From: a virus
DNA: 31,753 nucleotides
Strand: one strand, 5' to 3'
IMG/VR virus record: IMGVR_UViG_3300025418_000850
Coordinates: 1 to 31,753 of that record
Both the position numbers and the translations under genes were made by a program. The notes beneath the pieces were generated by a model. It worked only from the letters and a program-made list of their open reading frames with translations. It made no database searches and was not told the origin of the DNA. This document shows positions 28,337-31,753 of the stretch, in pieces (position 1 is the stretch's first letter; every line of letters begins with the position of its first letter).

Positions 28337-28377
28337 AGCAGTCAACACTTAAATATCACACTATCCGAAAGGCCCCA

Positions 28378-29397
28378 ATGATTAACAGTTATACCTCCTG
28401 GCAACCACTTGAAGAAGTTGTAGTGGGCTCAGCCTATCCAGCTGACTATTTTGACTATATTGACAATGCGCAAGTGCGTAATCAGCTACAACAGATCCTA
28501 AACGAAACCGAAGAGGATCTCAACAACTTACAAAAAACTATCGAAACCTACGGTGCCAAGGTCCATAGACCCACGCTACAGGGCAAAGATGCTTTTATGG
28601 CATATCAAACATCTGGGCAGGGTGTTCCGCTTCCGCCACTTACACCCAGAGACTGGCAAATCAGTCTGGGTCAAAAACTCCTGCGTGTTTTGCCCATTGA
28701 AGAACTCAATGATGTGTGTGATCAATTTGGGGACCAAGTGGTCAATCCACACAAAGGCGAATGGGATCCTGACTGTATTCTAAATGGAGCCAGTGCTAGC
28801 TGTATAGTGCGTGTAGGACGCGATGTATTTTTTGATAATAGTGACTATCTCAAACCCGAACAAACTGAATGGATACGTGACAATGTGCTAGGACCCGAGT
28901 ATCGCATACACGAAGCTGTAACCGACGGACACGGTGATGCGGTATTTGCTATTCTCAAGCCGGGAGTGATCCTGTCAAGCAAACATGACATGCATCTAAA
29001 CTTGGCCAAAGACTTTCCAGGTTGGGAAGTGTGCAAGATTTGGGATTCAAGTATCTGGGCCGCCATGGAAGTAGGCAAGTTCAAATACAGTGCCAATCCT
29101 GGTGCTTGGTATGTGCAGGGTCAAACACCCACACCAGAATTTACACAATTTGTGGACACTTATCTAAACAAGTGGACCGGCTTTGTGGCCGAAACAGTAT
29201 TCGATGTCAACTGTTTAGTTTTAGATGAAGAAAATGTAATCTTCAGTGCTTACAACAAAGAAGTATTTGATTTCTGCAAGAAGCACAGAATCAATCCTAT
29301 CATTAGCGAACTACGTCACAGTTATTTCTGGGATGGTGGTATCAGTTGTTGCACACAAGATCTGCGCCGACGCGGCGGTTTAGAAACTTATCTATGA
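28378..29397 (+). CDS. amidinotransferase (glycine/inosamine-phosphate amidinotransferase family)
   Basis: 339 residues, close to StrB-type enzymes. The family moves an amidino group from Arg to an amine, giving a guanidino compound and ornithine. Motifs: D-G-H185-G-D-A-V-F near residue 185 carries the catalytic His, and S-C324-C-T-Q-D-L-R-R-R-G-G near the end carries the catalytic Cys. An Asp of the triad is not identified with certainty. AAAGG precedes the ATG; a CTTAAATA box lies upstream (28348-28355). Its stop overlaps the radical SAM start. It fits with an aminotransferase that could make the accepting amine. Confidence 0.9.
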   Translation: MINSYTSWQPLEEVVVGSAYPADYFDYIDNAQVRNQLQQILNETEEDLNNLQKTIETYGAKVHRPTLQGKDAFMAYQTSGQGVPLPPLTPRDWQISLGQKLLRVLPIEELNDVCDQFGDQVVNPHKGEWDPDCILNGASASCIVRVGRDVFFDNSDYLKPEQTEWIRDNVLGPEYRIHEAVTDGHGDAVFAILKPGVILSSKHDMHLNLAKDFPGWEVCKIWDSSIWAAMEVGKFKYSANPGAWYVQGQTPTPEFTQFVDTYLNKWTGFVAETVFDVNCLVLDEENVIFSAYNKEVFDFCKKHRINPIISELRHSYFWDGGISCCTQDLRRRGGLETYL

Positions 29398-30650
29398 GTT
29401 CTAAAAAACTATACGAAAAGTATGGAGACAAAATTTGTCTGGCTCCATTTTTTAACAATTTCTACACGACCAATAATGTGGTGCAACCCGGTGCACCCAG
29501 TTACAATCAATTAAAGCCCTGCACAGTATTGAAACACAATCGTGCATCCAACTACTCTTGGAACATAGACAACAACAGTATTGCCGAAACACGCAACAAT
29601 GCCAGTTGGAAACAGCTAAGACAGGCATTTCTTGATGGACAGCTAAACGAAATTGAAGAATGTAGAACCTGTAGCAATGCTGAACGCCTGCACGCCTCCA
29701 GCCCGCGCCAACTCAACAACGACTACCTGTTTGAACACCTAGACGTGGACATCATGGCCGAAATGCAACGCATAGTTGAAAACAATCTAAACGTGGATGC
29801 TGTGTATGCTATGGACTGGCAACCCAGTAACTATTGCAATTATGCCTGTGTCATGTGTGTAGGGGGCGCCAGCAGTCAGCGTCTTACCTTTGAAATAAAA
29901 AATGGATCCGCTAGCCGATATGTGCAGAATGATCCAGATCCAGACTTTTTTGATCTGTTAAAGGATGTAAAGATTCTGGGCTTTACCGGCGGTGAAACTG
30001 TCTTGCAACCAGAAGTGCTTAAATTAATTGACTACTTGATTGAACGAGATTGGGCCAAGAACATGATCATAACCATGTTGACCAACGCCAGTGCATTTCC
30101 AGATGAATTGATTGCCAAATTTGAACGGTTCAAAAAAGTTCTATATACTGTAAGCGTTGACGGCCTAGGAGATGTAATTGAATATCAACGCCGTGGTGCC
30201 AAGTGGGCTGATGTTGCGGCCAACGCAATCAAAATAAATGAGTGTCCGGTTACTCATAACATTGTGAATCATGTGGTCACTGCTATCAATGTATTGACAG
30301 CCATGGATTTTGTAGACTGGTGTCACGACAACAACATGAAATTCATCAGTGTTAGTCCTGTTTACCAGCAGAAATTAAGTGTAAGTGCCATGCCGCCTGA
30401 ATTGGCCAAGTTGGCTTTGGAACGTTTACAAGCAGGTCGCAAGCGTTATGAGCACTACGGATCGGGACAATACAACAACTGGGAACGCAATTGGCTAGAC
30501 ACAATAGATCGTATCATTGGTACCATTGAGAATGCACAATTCAATCCTGATGCCTTGTCTCAATTTGTTAAACACATACAACTAGAAGATCAATTCAGTA
30601 AAAAACCACTTCGAGAAGTGGTTCCTGAATGGGCTCCCTGGTTCGCCTAA
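29394..30650 (+). CDS. radical SAM protein with an N-terminal Cys region, second type
   Basis: 418 residues. C148-x3-C152-x2-C155 (YCNYACVMC) binds the 4Fe-4S cluster; GFTGGETVLQPE is the SAM-binding glycine motif. The N-terminal cysteines C15 (ICLAPF) and C43 (KPCTVL), plus E-E-C-R-T-C near residue 90, suggest an auxiliary cluster region. The architecture parallels the gene at 15287 although sequence differs. The substrate is unknown; in the cluster it could oxidise or epimerise a sugar or aminosugar. ATGA overlap with the amidinotransferase; its TAA overlaps the minus-strand gene's TAG. Confidence 0.88.
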   Translation: MSSKKLYEKYGDKICLAPFFNNFYTTNNVVQPGAPSYNQLKPCTVLKHNRASNYSWNIDNNSIAETRNNASWKQLRQAFLDGQLNEIEECRTCSNAERLHASSPRQLNNDYLFEHLDVDIMAEMQRIVENNLNVDAVYAMDWQPSNYCNYACVMCVGGASSQRLTFEIKNGSASRYVQNDPDPDFFDLLKDVKILGFTGGETVLQPEVLKLIDYLIERDWAKNMIITMLTNASAFPDELIAKFERFKKVLYTVSVDGLGDVIEYQRRGAKWADVAANAIKINECPVTHNIVNHVVTAINVLTAMDFVDWCHDNNMKFISVSPVYQQKLSVSAMPPELAKLALERLQAGRKRYEHYGSGQYNNWERNWLDTIDRIIGTIENAQFNPDALSQFVKHIQLEDQFSKKPLREVVPEWAPWFA

Positions 30651-31753
30651 CTACAAACCTTTACTCCATACAGTTGTTCAAAGCGGTCAGCATCAGCCCG
30701 ATCGTTGACCATGGGTTCTCCACGTATGTTCAAGCTGGTATTGAGCAACATGGGACATCCAGTGCGTGCATACCAGGCTTCTAACAGACTTCTTATTCCG
30801 GAACCATCTGCCGGTACAGTCTGTATCCTACTGGTACCATCAACATGGGTAATAGCAGGATATAGGTCAGGATGCCTACAACGACCGACGACCTGCATAT
30901 ACCTAGTGTCACAGAAGCTGTCACTGAAATCAAAATACTGATCAGCATGCTCCTCCAGAACGACCGGTGCGAATGGTCTAAATTTTTGTCTGCGTTTGAT
31001 TTCATTTACCTTGTCCTTTATTTCTGCGCCACGTGGGTCGGCCAACAGGCTTCTATTGCCCAAAGCTCTGGGCCCAAATTCTGCACGACCTGATGCCACT
31101 CCTACAATCTTGTCCTGGATCAGAGCAGTAATCAACTCCTCAACAGGATACGGCCCTGGTATTTCATGTCCCAGGAAAGCATTTTGCCAGTTGACCCGGC
31201 CGCCATAGGCCAAGGCAGCTGCACCCAGACTTGATCCAGCATCACCTGGAGCTGGCATGATCCAGATCTGATCGAACCAATCGCCCAGATTTCTATTGGC
31301 CAAGCAGTTGAGTGCTACACCACCTTGATAAACCAGGTTTGGACTCCAGTTAAATGCTCTGGCTCGTTCCATTACCGCATAAATTAAATCTTCAACCAAA
31401 CTTTGTGCCGCTCCAGCAATGTCTTCGGGTTCAGAATCCCACATGAAGTCTGGCGCTACTCCGGCATGCAGGTTGTCTTGAAAACGTATTTCTTTTAGAT
31501 CCTCTACCAGCTTGCCTTCCATATACAAGGCCAGACTGTCCTTGTTTTTGCCGTAGGCACTCATGCCCATGGTAATGTATTCTTCGTCCATTGGATGCAA
31601 GCCCACACGATCTGTGATGGCACTGTAAAACAGGCCAATTGAGTGCGGGTAACCTTGACGCCACAACTGTGTGTATTTGGCACGTCCATGTTGATACTCA
31701 GCACCCCAGATGGTAACAGTATCAAATTCACCAATGGCATCAATCACAACCAC
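30647..31753 (-). CDS. NodU/CmcH-type O-carbamoyltransferase, N-terminus outside window
   Basis: 368 residues visible; the 5' part lies beyond the right edge and full members run to about 560-600 residues. Blocks seen: HSIGLFYSAIT, M-G-M-S-A-Y-G-K, YQGGVALNCLANR and the family signature GRAEFGPRALGNRSLLADPRG, plus MLNTSLN near the end. The enzyme moves a carbamoyl group from carbamoyl phosphate, via carbamoyl-AMP, to a hydroxyl of a sugar or other product. It is convergent with the radical SAM gene (4-base overlap of stop codons) and probably acts on the same product. Confidence 0.93.
   Translation of the reverse strand: MVVIDAIGEFDTVTIWGAEYQHGRAKYTQLWRQGYPHSIGLFYSAITDRVGLHPMDEEYITMGMSAYGKNKDSLALYMEGKLVEDLKEIRFQDNLHAGVAPDFMWDSEPEDIAGAAQSLVEDLIYAVMERARAFNWSPNLVYQGGVALNCLANRNLGDWFDQIWIMPAPGDAGSSLGAAALAYGGRVNWQNAFLGHEIPGPYPVEELITALIQDKIVGVASGRAEFGPRALGNRSLLADPRGAEIKDKVNEIKRRQKFRPFAPVVLEEHADQYFDFSDSFCDTRYMQVVGRCRHPDLYPAITHVDGTSRIQTVPADGSGIRSLLEAWYARTGCPMLLNTSLNIRGEPMVNDRADADRFEQLYGVKVCS

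Noticed and set aside
1-31753. CRISPR array, integrase or transposase
   Set aside because: I saw no regularly spaced direct repeats and no recombinase-like protein; the only tandem repeat is the two-copy promoter module at 8694-8798.
1-31753. Window as a bacterial chromosome
   Set aside because: Porin, TctC-type protein and tmRNA would fit a bacterium, but the overlapping small genes, scattered tRNAs, T4-like nuclease and lack of housekeeping operons fit a phage better. It is not excluded.

Overview
The window looks like part of the genome of a large tailed phage, probably T4-like, that infects a betaproteobacterium of the Burkholderiales type. The phage reading rests on very dense small genes joined by ATGA or TAATG overlaps, eight scattered tRNA genes, a FEN-type nuclease like T4 RNase H, a GroES-like co-chaperonin, and many short proteins of phage type. 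No structural gene, terminase, polymerase or integrase is present, so the assignment is an inference. The host is inferred from a porin ending in Phe, a TctC/Bug-type solute-binding protein and a circularly permuted tmRNA, all typical of Betaproteobacteria. Genes are read mostly from strong sigma70-like promoters (TTGAC-n, usually a 17-bp spacer, TATAAT) packed against the preceding stop codons.

Layout. 1-3945: tail of an SGNH protein, the FEN nuclease, small phage proteins and a glycosyltransferase-like protein. 3942-8455: an RNA-rich region with tRNAs Ile2/Met(CAU), Gly(UCC) twice, Trp, Cys, Ser, Glu and Thr, a permuted tmRNA with tag ANDEQFALAA, an attenuator-like leader with its own short ORF, a leader with competing hairpins, and an unidentified RNA of about 227 nt closed by an 18-bp perfect helix. 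It also holds a calcineurin-like phosphoesterase and a likely RNA polymerase omega homologue. 8634-13797: a tandem palindromic promoter repeat drives an apparent operon of porin, three paralogous Fe(II)/2-oxoglutarate oxygenase-like proteins, a TctC-type binding protein and a PP-loop ATPase. 13805-20415: a MoxR AAA+ ATPase, a radical SAM protein, a chain of small proteins sharing a C-terminal F-x-L-K/R-W signature, an HExxH/VWA protein and GroES.

20446-31753: three phage proteins of unknown role, then a cluster that resembles sugar or small-molecule tailoring: cytidylyltransferase, NAD-dependent epimerase, SGNH protein, DegT/StrS aminotransferase, a 667-residue repeat protein on the minus strand, a glycosyltransferase-like protein, an amidinotransferase, a second radical SAM protein and a NodU-type carbamoyltransferase cut by the window end. 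Together these could make and attach an amino, guanidino or carbamoyl sugar, but the product is unknown. The strongest candidates for something undescribed are the structured RNA at 6061-6287, the attenuator at 4775-4985, the array of small F-x-L-K/R-W proteins and the porin/TctC/oxygenase operon.
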